From Krasilnikovozyma curviuscula (lineage: Eukaryota; Basidiomycota; Tremellomycetes; Cystofilobasidiales; Mrakiaceae): 64,000 bases of DNA. Where the stretch lies: positions 62,001 through 126,000 of the forward strand of contig MVAQ01000006.1 of NCBI GenBank assembly GCA_014825775.1. Direction: 5' to 3'. Positions within the stretch are counted from its first letter, which is position 1. Every line of letters begins with the position of its first letter. The notes under the pieces were generated by a model. That model made no database searches. It was not told the DNA's origin and was given only the letters and a program-made list of their open reading frames with translations. The translations under genes were made by a program, and so were the position numbers. Of the stretch, positions 47,021-58,632 are shown one piece after another.

Positions 47021-47305
47021 CTGTAAATTATTGCATCGTGTCAGAGTAGAAACTTCCCACCTAAGCACTGTTTTCATTTGGTGAAAACTAAAGCCGACGA
47101 AGGCGTGGCGCAGTGATGTGAGAGTCCTACTTTCGATGGCTTTATATAGCAGAGAGGCCTTTGTATGTAATCTGCAATACCTGAACGTAAGACAGGCAAG
47201 GTGGGTCGGACTGCAGAAACGCTATCCGAAAGGTGCCACCACCCTCTCAAAAATATTTCGCAGCCTAACCTGATCTCAAACAACATTCCATCTCTTTTAT
47301 CAGCC

Positions 47306-49347
47306 ATGGATAGCTACCAAACCCCTCTTTCATCCAGATATGCATCTGCTGAGATGTCTTCTCTCTTCTCCAACTCTGTAAGTGCTCCTTGCTAGATTTC
47401 TTGTAACTGCCTGGATTGCTTGGTTAGCTCGCAGCTCCGTCTTCCGTCCTTTAGCTCTGTGATTTTTCTAGCGAATGCTGATACCATCATTATGTTTGTA
47501 ATGGCATACAGACCAGGTTTGGAACTTGGAGAATGCTCTGGTTGAACCTTGCTATCGCTGAGAAGGAACTGGGTCTTCCAATCCCAGAATTGGCTATTAC
47601 CCAAATGAAGGCTAACTTGGTTAGTGAATTTCTGCTTTGCTTGTCGATTGCCCACCACAGATACTGACCAACTGAGCTTAAATGCTGCTTCATATATCTG
47701 TTAGACCCTTGATGCTGAGCAGTTCAAGCTCGCCGCTGAGGAGGAGAAGAAGAGAAGACACGATGTCATGGCCCATGTACACACTTTCGGTCTCGTTGCT
47801 CCAGCTGCTGCTGGTATCATTCACTTGGGTGCTACCTCATGCTACGTTACCGAGTGAGTAGATCAGTCTCGTTGCGAAACAGCGCCGTCGCTTTTGGCTC
47901 CGCCCTGCAGACAGACGCTCACTATATCATTGACTTATGTTCTGCAATACAGCAACGCCGATTTGATCTTCCTCCAAAGAGGACTTGATCTCGTGATCGA
48001 CAAGCTGGCTCTTGTTATCTCAAGGTTGTCCGCCTTCGCTGAACAATACGCTGCTCTCCCAACGCTGGGTTTCACTCACTTCCAGCCTGCCCAACTCACC
48101 ACTGTTGGAAAGAGAGCTACACTCTGGATTCAAGAGCTGCTGTGGGATTTGAGGAACTTCACTAGAGCTAGGGATGATTTGGGTTTCCGAGGTGTCAAGG
48201 GAACAACCGGTACTCAAGCTTCTTTCTTGGCCCTCTTCGATGGTGACCATGAGAAGGTAAGAGATTTTCCAGCAACAATGTCTTGATATTTCATCTCCAT
48301 TATCAGCTCTGCCACTGACACAACATTTGTGACAGGTCGAAGCCCTTGATAAAAGAGTCACCGAGCTCTGCGGATTCCCATTCGCCTACCCAGTCACCGG
48401 TCAGACCTACTCAAGAAAGATTGATATCGATGTTCTTGGACCACTTGCTTCTTTCGGATCGACTGCTCACAAGATCGCAACCGACAGTCAGTAGTACCTT
48501 TCGTCAACTGCCTCCTAAACTCCATCTGATGGTGGCTTTGATCCGTAGTCCGACTGCTCGCTAACTTGAAGGAGGTTGAGGAGCCATTTGAAAAGGACCA
48601 GATTGGTTCCTCCGCCATGGCTTACAAGCGTAACCCAATGCGATCCGAGCGTGTTTGCTCCCTCGCCAGACACCTCATGGTCTTGCCCCAAAACTCTCTC
48701 ATGACAAACTCTGTCCAATGGTTCGAGAGAACGCTCGATGATTCTGCTAATAGAAGAGTCACTATCCCAGAAGCCTTCTTGACGACTGACATTGTCTTGA
48801 CGACGCTGCAGAACATCACTGAAGGCCTCGTCGTCTATCCAAAGGTCATCGAGCGAAGAATCAGGCAGGAGTTGCCATTCATGTAAGTTGATATTATTCC
48901 CTTCAGTTCGTTGTCGATCATCACCAACTCACCATCTGAATTTTTACAGGGCTACTGAGAACATCATTATGGCTATTGTCAAGGCTGGAGGCGACAGACA
49001 AGAAGCTCACGAGAAGATTAGAGTCCTTTCACACCAGGCTGGACGTGTGGTGAAGGAAGAGGGTGGCGAAAATGATTTGATTGAGAGAGTGAAGGCTGAT
49101 CCGTATTTCGAAGGTATCCTGTCTCAGCTCGACGAGTTGTGAGTTATCTCTCCCTTCCCGACCCACTCAGTGTTGCTGTGCGTATCTAATCCCGTTTATT
49201 TCCGCTCGTTACAGGCTCAACCCCAAGTTCTTCGTTGGTCGTGCACCAGAGCAGGTTGCTGGCTTCATCAAGGACTGGGTGAACCCAGCCCTCGCACCTT
49301 ACGCCGACAAGATCAAGAGCGCTAAGGGAGCTGAGCTCACCGTGTAA
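47306..49347 (+). CDS. ADE13: adenylosuccinate lyase
   Basis: Fumarase-superfamily enzyme acting twice in purine synthesis: SAICAR to AICAR and adenylosuccinate to AMP, releasing fumarate. Eight exons (47306-47377, 47512-47619, 47705-47853, 47953-48256, 48336-48486, 48549-48882, 48950-49138, 49215-49347) give 479 residues, the usual length. The start [14 protein letters not shown] matches eukaryotic Ade13. The superfamily signature is [28 protein letters not shown] and [18 protein letters not shown] carry the conserved catalytic-histidine regions. The C-terminus ends [17 protein letters not shown]. It is convergent with RNR1. Confidence 0.97.
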
Positions 49348-49668
49348 AAATCCTCTCCGTACACGAATTTAATATTATTTAGGGCATATTCGAACGTTTT
49401 CATTTTAGATCTGGCATTTGCTTTCTTGTTTCACGATTCGGCTTGCCGCAGAAAGATGAAGTACGATGAATATAAGAATGGATAATTGTACAGCCAAGAG
49501 TCACTTGATACAAAGGAGAGAACGTGAGAAATCGCAGATTGTGTATAGGAAAGTCCACTTCATACAGCGGAATCAATCCAGTCTATAGTTATTAAGGAAA
49601 AGCAACATCAAAGAGAGAGAAAAGCAAAGGGGAACGACAAAGCAGTCTAGGTGAGAACAGCTTCGTTT
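49348..49668. other. intergenic between convergent ADE13 and RNR1
   Basis: 321 bp of 3' flanks; purine-rich toward RNR1. Nothing else seen. Confidence 0.6.
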
Positions 49669-52600
49669 TTAACCGGAGCACATCAAACAAGCTTCCTTGT
49701 TATCGATAGACTGTTTTGTGAGAGAATAATAAATCATCAGCGATGAGTCAAGAAAAGCAGGAGAAACAGAGTGACGACTCACGCATTGGAGGGCAGCCTC
49801 AGCTCTCTCAGCAGCTCTTCGCTTCGCTTCCTCGAAAGAAATCTCCTCATCATCGTTGTTGGCAGCAGTTCCGTTACTGGTAGCGCTCAAAGATGCAACC
49901 ATTGGAGCAGCAGCTGGAACTACCTTCGCTGGTGCGGCTTTAACTGGAGTCTCCTCAACGAGAACAGCTGGAAGTTGGGATGGGGATTCCAATGGAGAAG
50001 CGAGGTGGGAAGGAGTAGGCGATGATGGCATCGGAGAAGCTGGGGTTGGAGTAGAGACGGAGAGTCTAGCCATGCTGTTGGTGAGATTTGCAGCTGGCTT
50101 GACTGGGGTCTGCATCTTCAACTTGAGGGCAGCAGCTTCCTTAGCAGCCTTAGCCTCAGCAATCTGCTCAGCACTGAGAGTGAACTGAATGGCTTGGGCA
50201 GCTGGCCTGGTTCGGAGGTAGTACTGTTGAGATTAAAAGTTGTCAGAAAGATTCGAGCAAATGGAAAAAACAAAATCGAATTTTCTCACCATACCGGTCT
50301 TGAGACCCTTCTTCCAACCGTAGAAGTGCATGGAAGTCAACTGACCGAAGGTTGGGTTGGTCAAGTGGATATTGAGAGATTGACTCTGATCGATGAAAGC
50401 GCCTCGGTCGGCGGCGAGATCGAGAATCTTCTTCTGGGAGATTTCCCAAACGGTCTTGTAGACGGCCCTGAATATCGTAGATACTACCGTCAGAAAAAGT
50501 ATGTCAACATACCGGAGACAAGATGACTCACTTGATCTCATCTGGGATAGATGGAATGTTGGCAACGGATCCACCATGAGCGATAATACGGTTCTTCATG
50601 TCATCATCCCAGAGGCCGAGCTGAACTAAATCTCTCAGGAGCCAAGGGCAGACAACCTGGAATTCACCGGCAAGAACACGACGAGAGTAGATGTTGCTTT
50701 AAGAGGATTGAATAGATTAGCATTGAAGCATTGCGACCAAGACGAAGAATGCTAGTATTCACCTGGTATATGGCTCGAAGCATTCGTTGAATCCGAGGAT
50801 TTGAGAAGTAGAAGCAGTTGGCATAGGAGCGACGAGCAAAGAGTTTCTCAACCCGTTGACAGCGATCTTTCCCTTCAACTCTTCCCAGTCCCAGAGACCA
50901 GTTGGAGTGACACCCCAGAGATCGAACTGCAATTCACCCTTGGAGGCTGGAGATCCTTGGAAAGTGGAATATGGACCTTCTTCTTGAGCCAACTCGCAGG
51001 AAGCCTCGAGAGCAGCGTGGTAGATGGTTTCGAAGATTTGGATGTTTAGTGCCTTAGCTTCTGGGCCATCGAACGCCATTCTGAGAATCATGAATGCATC
51101 AGCAAGACCTTGGACACCCAAGCCGACAGGTCTGTGTCTCATGTTGGAGTTTCGAGCTTCAATGACGGGGTAGTAGTTGACGTCAATGATCTTGTTCAAG
51201 TTGCGGGTAACGGTTTTGACGACTTCGTGCAGCTTGGCAAAGTCGTAGACACCACCGAGACCTGGAGTACTGATGAAGGTTGGGAGAGCCAAAGAGGCTA
51301 AATTACAGACAGCAGTCTCATCTGGAGCACAGTATTCAATGATTTCTGTACACAAGTTAGAAGACTTGATGGTACCCAAGTTCTTCTGGTTGGACTTGGC
51401 GTTGGCGGCATCCTTGTAGAGCATGAATGGACCACCAGTCTCGGTTTGAGCCTCGAGGATGGCATACCAGAGCTTTTGAGCGGTGATCATCTTGCGGAAT
51501 TTACCAGCAGCTTCGTACTTGAGGAAGAGCTCCTCGAACTCAGCACCGTGGCAGTCAGCGAGTCCTGGACACTCATTTGGACACATGAGTGGCCATGCTC
51601 CGTTCTCTTCGACTCTCTTCATGCTGTTGAACGAAAGGCAAGAGGAGATCAGACCATAGTACAGCGAACGCAACAGTTAGTCGGACTTACAACAAGTCTG
51701 GAATCCAGAGAGCGAAGAACAAATCTCTAGCTCTGACTTCTTCCTTTCCGTGATTCTTTCTGAGGTCGAGGAACTCGAAGATATCAGCGTGCCATGGCTC
51801 AATGTAAATACTGTGAACCTCGAGGTAATCAGTAAACTAAGTTTTGACGACCGTTGCGAAGAAAGAACACAACTCACGCGAAAGCACCTGGTCTCTTGTT
51901 TCCACCTTGATCGACGTATCTTGCAGTAGCATCGAAAGCTCTCAACATTGGAACGATACCGTTGGAGTAACCATTGGTACCAGCAATGTAAGATCTGAAT
52001 GAGACACAAGACATGGCTGGCGTGTTAGCAATGCTGCGGTATATAGAAGTTACGCCCAGGAAAGGTAGCACTTACCCCTTAGCTCTGATGCAGTGAATAT
52101 TAAGACCAATACCACCAGCAGTCTTCGAGATCAATGCGCACTGCTTGAGAGTGTCGTAGATACCTTCGATGGAATCCTCCTTCATGCACACCAAGAAGCA
52201 GGACGACAATTGTGGATGTGGAGTACCAGCGTTGAAGAGCTGTAAGCGATACAAACAGTATCAGAAAATCTTGTAGATTGACGAAACATGGGAAAGGATA
52301 CATACAGTTGGAGAGGCGTGGGTGAAATATCTTTCACTCATCAAGTTGTAAGTCTTAATAGCTGATTCGTAATCGGCACCATGAATACCGACAGAGACTC
52401 TCATTAACATGTGTTGAGGTCTCTCAGCGACTCTACCGTCGATTCGGAGGAGGTAGGATCTCTCCAACGTCTTGAAGCCGAAGAAGTTGTAGTGGAAGTC
52501 ACGCTCGTAGATAACGGCAGCATCCAACTCAGCAGCGTTGTCCATAACATGCTTGTAAGTTAGATCAGAGATCATGGGTGATGGTCTGCCATTCTTTGGG

Positions 52601-53321
52601 TTGACGTAGGTGTAAAGGTCCTTGATAACGGCAGAGAAGGTCTTCTTGGTTTCCTTGTGCAAGTTTGAAATAGCAATTCTAGCAGCAAGGATGGCATAGT
52701 CTGGGTGTTTGGTGGTAAGGTAAGCGGCCGTCTCAGCAGCCAAGTTCTGTGAAGCAAAGGAGAGAAGCGTGGTCAGAATTGTCGACTCCACGGACAAAAC
52801 GTGAAGGGCACGCGACTGAAACTTTTTACATACATCCAGTTCGACAGTAGTGACACCTTGGTGAACACCCATGCAGACCTTCTTGGTGATCCTTCATATC
52901 AGCAAACACAAGGAGGAGACACGTAGAGGCAAAAGGAAAGAGGGTTTTGGAGTCGGCTCTTGATGACAAAGCGCGCGGTGTGACGACGAAAAAAGTTCTC
53001 GACATACTCGATAGGCTCTACATAGTTGGAATCAAGACCGTAACAAAGCTTCTGTATACGGGCAGTGATCTTGTCGAAGCTGTAGGGGCATGCCAGAGGT
53101 CAGAACAATAGAAAAGTAAAGATTTGTCAGGACGCGTTGGAATGATGAGAAAAAGTTGAGTCGAAGGAGGGAAACGTACGCAACACGCTCCTTTCTGCCG
53201 TCACGTTTGTAAACTTGAAAAGATAAAGTTAATCACAGGAGGGAATACAAGTCAGGTTAGCACCGGAACAGGCGAGACTATGAGCAGGACCGTGAATGAG
53301 CAAGTTGAACGTACCCCACAT
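49669..53321 (-). CDS. RNR1: ribonucleoside-diphosphate reductase large subunit
   Basis: Class Ia ribonucleotide reductase alpha subunit, converting NDPs to dNDPs with Rnr2-type partners. Thirteen exons: 53321-53315, 53213-53180, 53079-53008, 52891-52834, 52746-52306, 52239-52076, 51994-51878, 51810-51691, 51623-50763, 50696-50532, 50467-50290, 50223-49783, 49710-49669; 899 residues. The N-terminal ATP cone ([16 protein letters not shown]) is intact, so allosteric activity control is expected. The active-site triad is in SSNLCTEI (Asn427, Cys429, Glu431). A redox Cys pair partner lies in [16 protein letters not shown]. The C-terminal swinging arm ends in CLMCSG (CxxC), after a Pro/Ala/Ser-rich linker of about 120 residues. 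The first coding exon is only 7 nt (Met-Trp plus one base). ACGCG elements lie upstream. Confidence 0.97.
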
Positions 53322-54026
53322 TGCTGAAAGAGGTAGAGAGGTTTGGCCAACAGGGGAGGTTTGGGTATCAGAACGGAAGGGAAAGAGTGTTGAGGAGGGC
53401 GAGGGGGAGAAAAGTTAAGGGAGGTTGTGGTCGTGGTTGGAAAGCGAACGAAAATTAAAAAGAGAACGCGCGCTTTATAAACCGCAATCTCGCCACGACG
53501 CGCCTTCCTTGTTGATTTTTCCGAAGCTGGACGAGACTCGTTACGCGCCTCTGATGCTGCCGAATGGGAATCACGCCTACCATTCTTAAAAACAAGTTGT
53601 AGATAGAGAATAATGCGAAGAGCCAAAAGCTGCAGACTCTGAATGACCGTGTCTGTTCTCTTCATCGCGTCGTCACGTCTGATTGGACCGTGCGAGGAGT
53701 TTGTCTTCGACGCGACTGGCATATCATACGATCTATCAAGATTGCATTTAGCAGCGTGACCGGAAGTTTTACGGCGTAGAAAGCTGACTTCCGTCTAAAG
53801 TTGGTCCGGGCAATGGCTCATTGATTTCATAGTTGCCCCTTCAACTTTACATCCAACCGCCACCAAGACGTCAGGTAGCTAGAGAATAGATGGAAGTTAA
53901 AGGGAAAAATAAAATATAGACGGTGTGCCTGGCGCTGAAGATTCGAAAACAAATGATGGCATGGAACAAGGGATGTGAAGAGTCTCGAGAAGAAAAACAT
54001 TATCGCAAAATCTACCTGATCAGGCT
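53322..54026. other. intergenic: RNR1 promoter and DHA2 transporter 3' flank
   Basis: 705 bp carrying the RNR1 upstream region on the right of its start codon and the 3' flank of the next minus-strand gene. Open stretches here have no family features. Confidence 0.6.
53466..53714. promoter_or_regulatory. cluster of ACGCG (MCB-like) elements upstream of RNR1
   Basis: Five ACGCG/CGCGT pentamers occur in 249 bp upstream of RNR1: 53466-53470, 53498-53502, 53543-53547, 53666-53670 (reverse) and 53710-53714. A further full ACGCGT lies in RNR1 intron 2 at 53132-53137. MCB elements bound by MBF drive G1/S transcription of RNR genes in yeasts; the role here is inferred. A TATA-like ctttataaa is at 53473-53481. 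Confidence 0.5.
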
Positions 54027-56347
54027 CTACTTCTTCAAAGGGTACGCCTTCATACCAATGGCACAAGCCAAAATGATAACTCCCAACCCACCGACAACAA
54101 TAAAAACACTCTCTACCGACACCAAGCAACTATTAACAGCGACCTGCCTGTATATCTCTGGCAGCGAAGGGATGATAGCGGGCTGGTGAATAATCTTCGA
54201 GATCAGCTCCGGGTCCGGAATACCGGCTCGCAGCTTCTGGTCGAGCACAGTCTGGAGGACAGCGAACGATATGGAAACGCCGACCAGCTGGCCAATGGCA
54301 CGGAAAAGGAAGGACGCGGCGACGGCGAGAGCCATCATTTCATGTGAGACAGACGCGATGAGGCCAGTAAGGAGAGTAGTAACTGATGTGCCAAGACCAA
54401 ATGACCTTTTGTCAGTTTTGTGTCATTGAAAAAGGCGAAAGGAAGGGACACGTACTCATTGCGCCTCCACCCATCGATGCCATCGCAGCCTCGAAGGAAA
54501 GTCGGTACACATTCGTTTCCTCGCCCCATTGAAGAACACAGAAGGAAGAGATAAGAGGGAAAATAAGAGCGATGATAGTGAAAAGCTTGTATTTTCCGGT
54601 CTTCTGCATGTACCATCCTGCGAAGAGTGACGAGACGGAGCCCGACATCTGAGGACACAAAACGACGCAGGTGTTAGAACTTGGTGTCAAAGATGAGATA
54701 GCTAGGGATTTCATCCTACGGAAGACGGAAGCAGGACCATTCCAGTAGCGCTGGATGACAAGTGCCTGACGCTCTTCATGTAGATCGGCAGGATGTAGAA
54801 TCGGGAGAAGAGGGTGAAGGTGTAGCAGAACATTGCGAGGATAATCAAGCCAGGGGTTCTCATTGCCAGCAGCTGCATGGGCACGACGGGTTCTTTAGCA
54901 ACCCACATTTCAATGGCCTATCGTTCAAGTTCAAAAGTCAGCCTCATCCGCGCTTTAGTTTAGTTGAGGTGTAACGCTCACCCAGAACGAGACAGCTCCA
55001 ACGGCAGCTCCAACGAACAAGCTAGAAACCAGAGGATCACTCAATGGTCTATCGAAAGATGTCTGGAGTGAGAGTCCGATCATAAGGCATGTCACAGACA
55101 CGATGACTGCCAAACAGCCCCACCAATCGATGCGGGCGAGCTTTTGAATGGTGGTTTGGTCAGAACGAGGAGGTGTGATTGAGGCTGGCATGTGCACGAA
55201 GACTAGAACCAAGACGGTGGCCAGAAGTAAGAGGGGCAGTTGAAGGACGAAGACCTGTGGTAGAGGAGCACCCCTGTCAGCAACACAAGGAGTAGTACGA
55301 AACGGACTAAAAGACAGACCATTCTCCAACCGAATAAGTCGGCCAGATATCCTCCAATAACGGAACCAGTAGCAGTCTGTTCGGCCGAAGTAGTGAGGCG
55401 ACACCAGGGAAGTAAGGCGCGATCAGCAACTCAAATGAGGTGCAATGTTAGGAAGCGCAACAGGTAACACTCACACCCAGAGTCAAGACGACGTTAACTA
55501 AACCCTGATAGAGACCTCTGTCTTTGAGAGGTACGAGGTCTGCGACAATAATGGAGCTGACGGTGAACAATCCACCTGAGCCACTGCCCCCTACAACTCT
55601 AGCTCCAATCATGAAGTTCATTGAGGGTGCAATAGCGGAGAGGATGGATCCGACTAAAGATAACAACAGTCGACGATAGTTGTAGAAGGATCAGTCCACT
55701 GTGCTTAGTAATTTTCGGATATGCCAGTTACTTGGCAAGTGTCAATGATGATGCTTACTGTCAAACAAGCAGACAGCCAGCAGCATTGTTTGCCTACGAC
55801 CAATGACATTACTAAGTCTTCCATAGATGGGAGTTAGAGCCGTCTGACCACTGTGAACACAAACATTGTATAAATCGTATCTGTCAACTCAAGCTTCAAG
55901 GACGTCGCCGAAAACCAAATTAGACTCACAGTAAGTAGGAACTTCCCAACCAACTGGAAAGATGGCCAGCGTTGAAATCGGAGGCAATCTCAATCTGCAA
56001 GTTTGTGATAAGGGTGCTGCCCACACTCCCACAGAAGATGCTGCAGACAGTCAATGGGTCAGCCAACCAGCGAGTTGGAACACCGCCGCCAGCGAGTTGA
56101 AAAATTCTACTCACGCTGTCCAAAGACCCAGGCAGATCCACTTGATCTCTCCAAAAGTGAAGGAAGGCTTCGTATCCTTCTTGATGGCCTGTTCCTCCTC
56201 CGTAAGACGAGGCTCAACATCTTCACCGGAAGGCGTCTCGCCTTCGCTGGTCGCGCCGTACTTCTTCACCTGGCCGTCCTGGGAGTCTCCATTCTTCAGC
56301 AATGGCTCGGTCAACGTTGAGCTCGAAGAAGAAGGCTGAACAGACAT
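54027..56347 (-). CDS. MFS transporter, DHA2 type, Vba/Fnx1-like
   Basis: Fourteen-TM MFS carrier resembling vacuolar basic amino acid transporters (Vba) and Fnx1. Nine exons: 56347-56115, 56040-55930, 55850-55759, 55653-55475, 55376-55320, 55254-54982, 54917-54720, 54648-54452, 54405-54027; 572 residues. A 70-residue acidic N-terminus leads into TM1. IYGRLSNVIGRRQTML is the loop 2-3 motif, GGSGSGGLFTVSSIIVADL and GSVIGGYLADLFGWRM are typical DHA2 TM4-TM6 elements, and a central DWWGCLAVIVSVTCLMIGLSL segment starts the extra TM pair. The last luminal loop (about 60 residues) precedes the final TM. Exon 8 must end at a GTGTCC donor, 4 nt past a GTACGT, to keep frame. Substrate is not determinable. 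Confidence 0.91.
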
Positions 56348-56653
56348 GGATCAGTGTTGAAAAAAAAAGCTTTTGAACGTTCGAAGGTAACGAAAATCCT
56401 CTGTGGCATTCACGGAGGCGGATCCACACGACCAAGTTGCGGCGAGCTGCCGTGGAGTTTCAAACAATAGTTTTGCTAGTTTGACGGGAGGATTTCAAGT
56501 TTAAGATTTTTTATTTTCGGGTGAGTAGATTTGATTTATCTGCCAAAGTATTGTCGCTCGATTTTCTTCCAGTGCGACGTCTGCTCCATTCAACAACAGC
56601 GGCGATTCTAAGAATTTGTCTTTCTAGATCAATACAAGGCTCAAAATCACCAC
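56348..56653. other. intergenic between head-to-tail minus-strand genes
   Basis: 306 bp: 3' flank of the DUF2419-like gene and promoter of the DHA2 transporter. A short A-run at 56360-56368 is the only visible feature. Confidence 0.6.
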
Positions 56654-58015
56654 TCAGTAAAATATGGAATCCGATCTGAACCTCGGCACTGCTCTCCAGT
56701 CGTTCCTGTCTTTCGCGCAACTCCATAGAAACGCATCCACTTGAACCTCACTCAGCCCCTCCACCAATTTGTCAGCCCCTGAGACTTGAACAATTTGATA
56801 ACACGCTTCGATAGCCGCTGCTCGAAGGATAGAGGCTTGAATTGTGGACAGTAACGGACCCTCTTTGACCTCAAGCTTCTTGCCCGCCCCCTCAATCATC
56901 ATCAATTCCGGCTCAAGCAGAGCTGCATCAGATGTCGTGAACGCATTTTTCAGCCCAGAGTCAGCGCAAGTCGAGAGGTCGATGATGCCTAGTGAGACAA
57001 GAAGTGAGGGGATCACGTTGTCAGAGAAGATTGGAAGCGGTGGGCTGGCCGAGGTTGGCGCGATCGCGTGTAACAGGAAGAGCGCCTTTTTGCTGAGGTA
57101 TAATGGAAGGTCAGAACTTGATGATTTGGTGGAGGGGATCTTGTATGAGTCGTAAAATGCTGGGATATTTTTCGTGAGCTGTAAGAGACGAGCAATAGTG
57201 AATGTCAGTCTGAGAAGCGTCAAAGCGCGAGTATCAGGCCGGAGATACTGAAAAGTACTGACATGCTCAAGCATATATTCATTGTTTATCTCGCCATTGA
57301 TTTTACTCTTCTCCCTCAAATCAGCGACGAACGAGCCCAACGCCTTGTATCCCATCGACCCCAACCTCTGGCCAGTCTCATTCAGCACACCCGTGACCAT
57401 CTCCACCAGCCTCGCCAGTCTTCCACCTTTTTCACCAACTTTGACCCCGGGCAGACTCTCATGATCCTTCTCGACCATAAGCGGCAAGCCGCCCATGAAC
57501 TCAGCGACCTTCGCATCGTTAATCCTGGCCATGCCTTTACAAGAGATCCAATTCTCCGGTGATTCCCACGAGTCGATATCGCTCGAGATGTACATTGACA
57601 TCACGAGCATACGGATCGTGTCAAATGCGCCTCGTCCGGCAAAAGCATGCAGCTCCGCGCGGAAAGACGAGGCGAAGTTGAGCAGTGAGAGAAGGCTCGT
57701 TACCGTCAGCTCGTGTAGAGGGGTCGGGAAGTTAAGAGGTAGGCTCGCGCCGTGCTGGTCCTTGAGCTTGTCAAATCGGACCTTGTCTGCGTTGAGGAGG
57801 GTGAGGAATTTGGATATGTGCTGAGGTGAGATCTGGAAGAGAAAGGCAAAGTGAAGAGTTCAACATAAAGCAATATGTATCATCCGGGAATAGGTTGGTG
57901 GTCGGTGTAGGGTACTCACCTTGATGTCGTATTCATCGACGACAGCTTTTGAAGACGAACGAACTGAAGAAATGAATGACCCAGACGGTGGGAATGGAAC
58001 TCCAGAACTTGACAT
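56654..58015 (-). CDS. DUF2419 / queuosine-salvage-like protein
   Basis: Three exons (58015-57920, 57832-57263, 57178-56654) give 396 residues. The conserved core includes ASSFRAELHAFAGRGAFDT, ISCKGMARINDAKVAEFMGG, KKALFLLHAIAPTS, FSDNVIPSLLVSLGIIDLS, ASILRAAAIEACYQIV and the C-terminal RFRSDSIFY. The order (F-D-N/Y-x-V/I-P block, then A-x-R-A block, then an aromatic C-terminus) matches my memory of the DUF2419/Qng1 family, whose studied members release queuine from queuosine 5'-phosphate. It lacks the GYWALCAAINRA-type block of animal members, so it may be a fungal side branch. Intron 57262-57179 is 84 nt with no in-frame stop. Divergent from the NDUFB4-like gene. Confidence 0.65.
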
Positions 58016-58632
58016 GGCTGTACAAAATCTTCAGAATAGGCTCTGACGTTGTTCTGTTTGACGATGAGCCAATAATATAGGAACCAGAATGAAGTTGAGT
58101 CAGGCTCACTTTGCACCGTTCAAGTTCCCAATGACTCACGTTCTGGGCTTCTGACCGGATCCTTGAACACTGAATGACAGCTGTATTCTTCTTAGATATT
58201 TTTCTCAATCTACACCTTGGCTATGGGGGAAAGGGGGTTTGCAAGTCATTCGACTTTCGTCCAGCCCTGCTGAAGAAGCCGACAGAGAAAAGAATGGAAA
58301 TAACACAACTCGTAAAGTTGACCACATATGTAAAGGAGTCTTTCTCCTTATTTCGTGTCAAGTAGTCTGTTGTCATACAAAATTTTGTTGTGCTGGTTGC
58401 ATACTACGATTGTTTACCTTCGCTACTGAGCTGCGAACTTAGGCAACTTAAGGAGCGCTGCCCTGGATTCATATGGAAGGCCGTATGAATCACTTGGTTT
58501 TCTTAACTCGACTATTAGGGTTGTTTGAGCGCTCTTGAAAATCCGACTTTGGTTACATTTACGTTCCCCACCTCGTTGAATTCGTCCTTCGTCAATCAAG
58601 ACTCAGAAACTTCAAACTTCAAGTGCTCCAAA
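58016..58632. other. divergent promoter region with a short hairpin
   Basis: 617 bp between divergent genes. It includes an imperfect inverted repeat, gattcatat (58466-58474) and gtatgaatc (58483-58491), with an 8-nt spacer. No exon is recognised. Confidence 0.5.
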
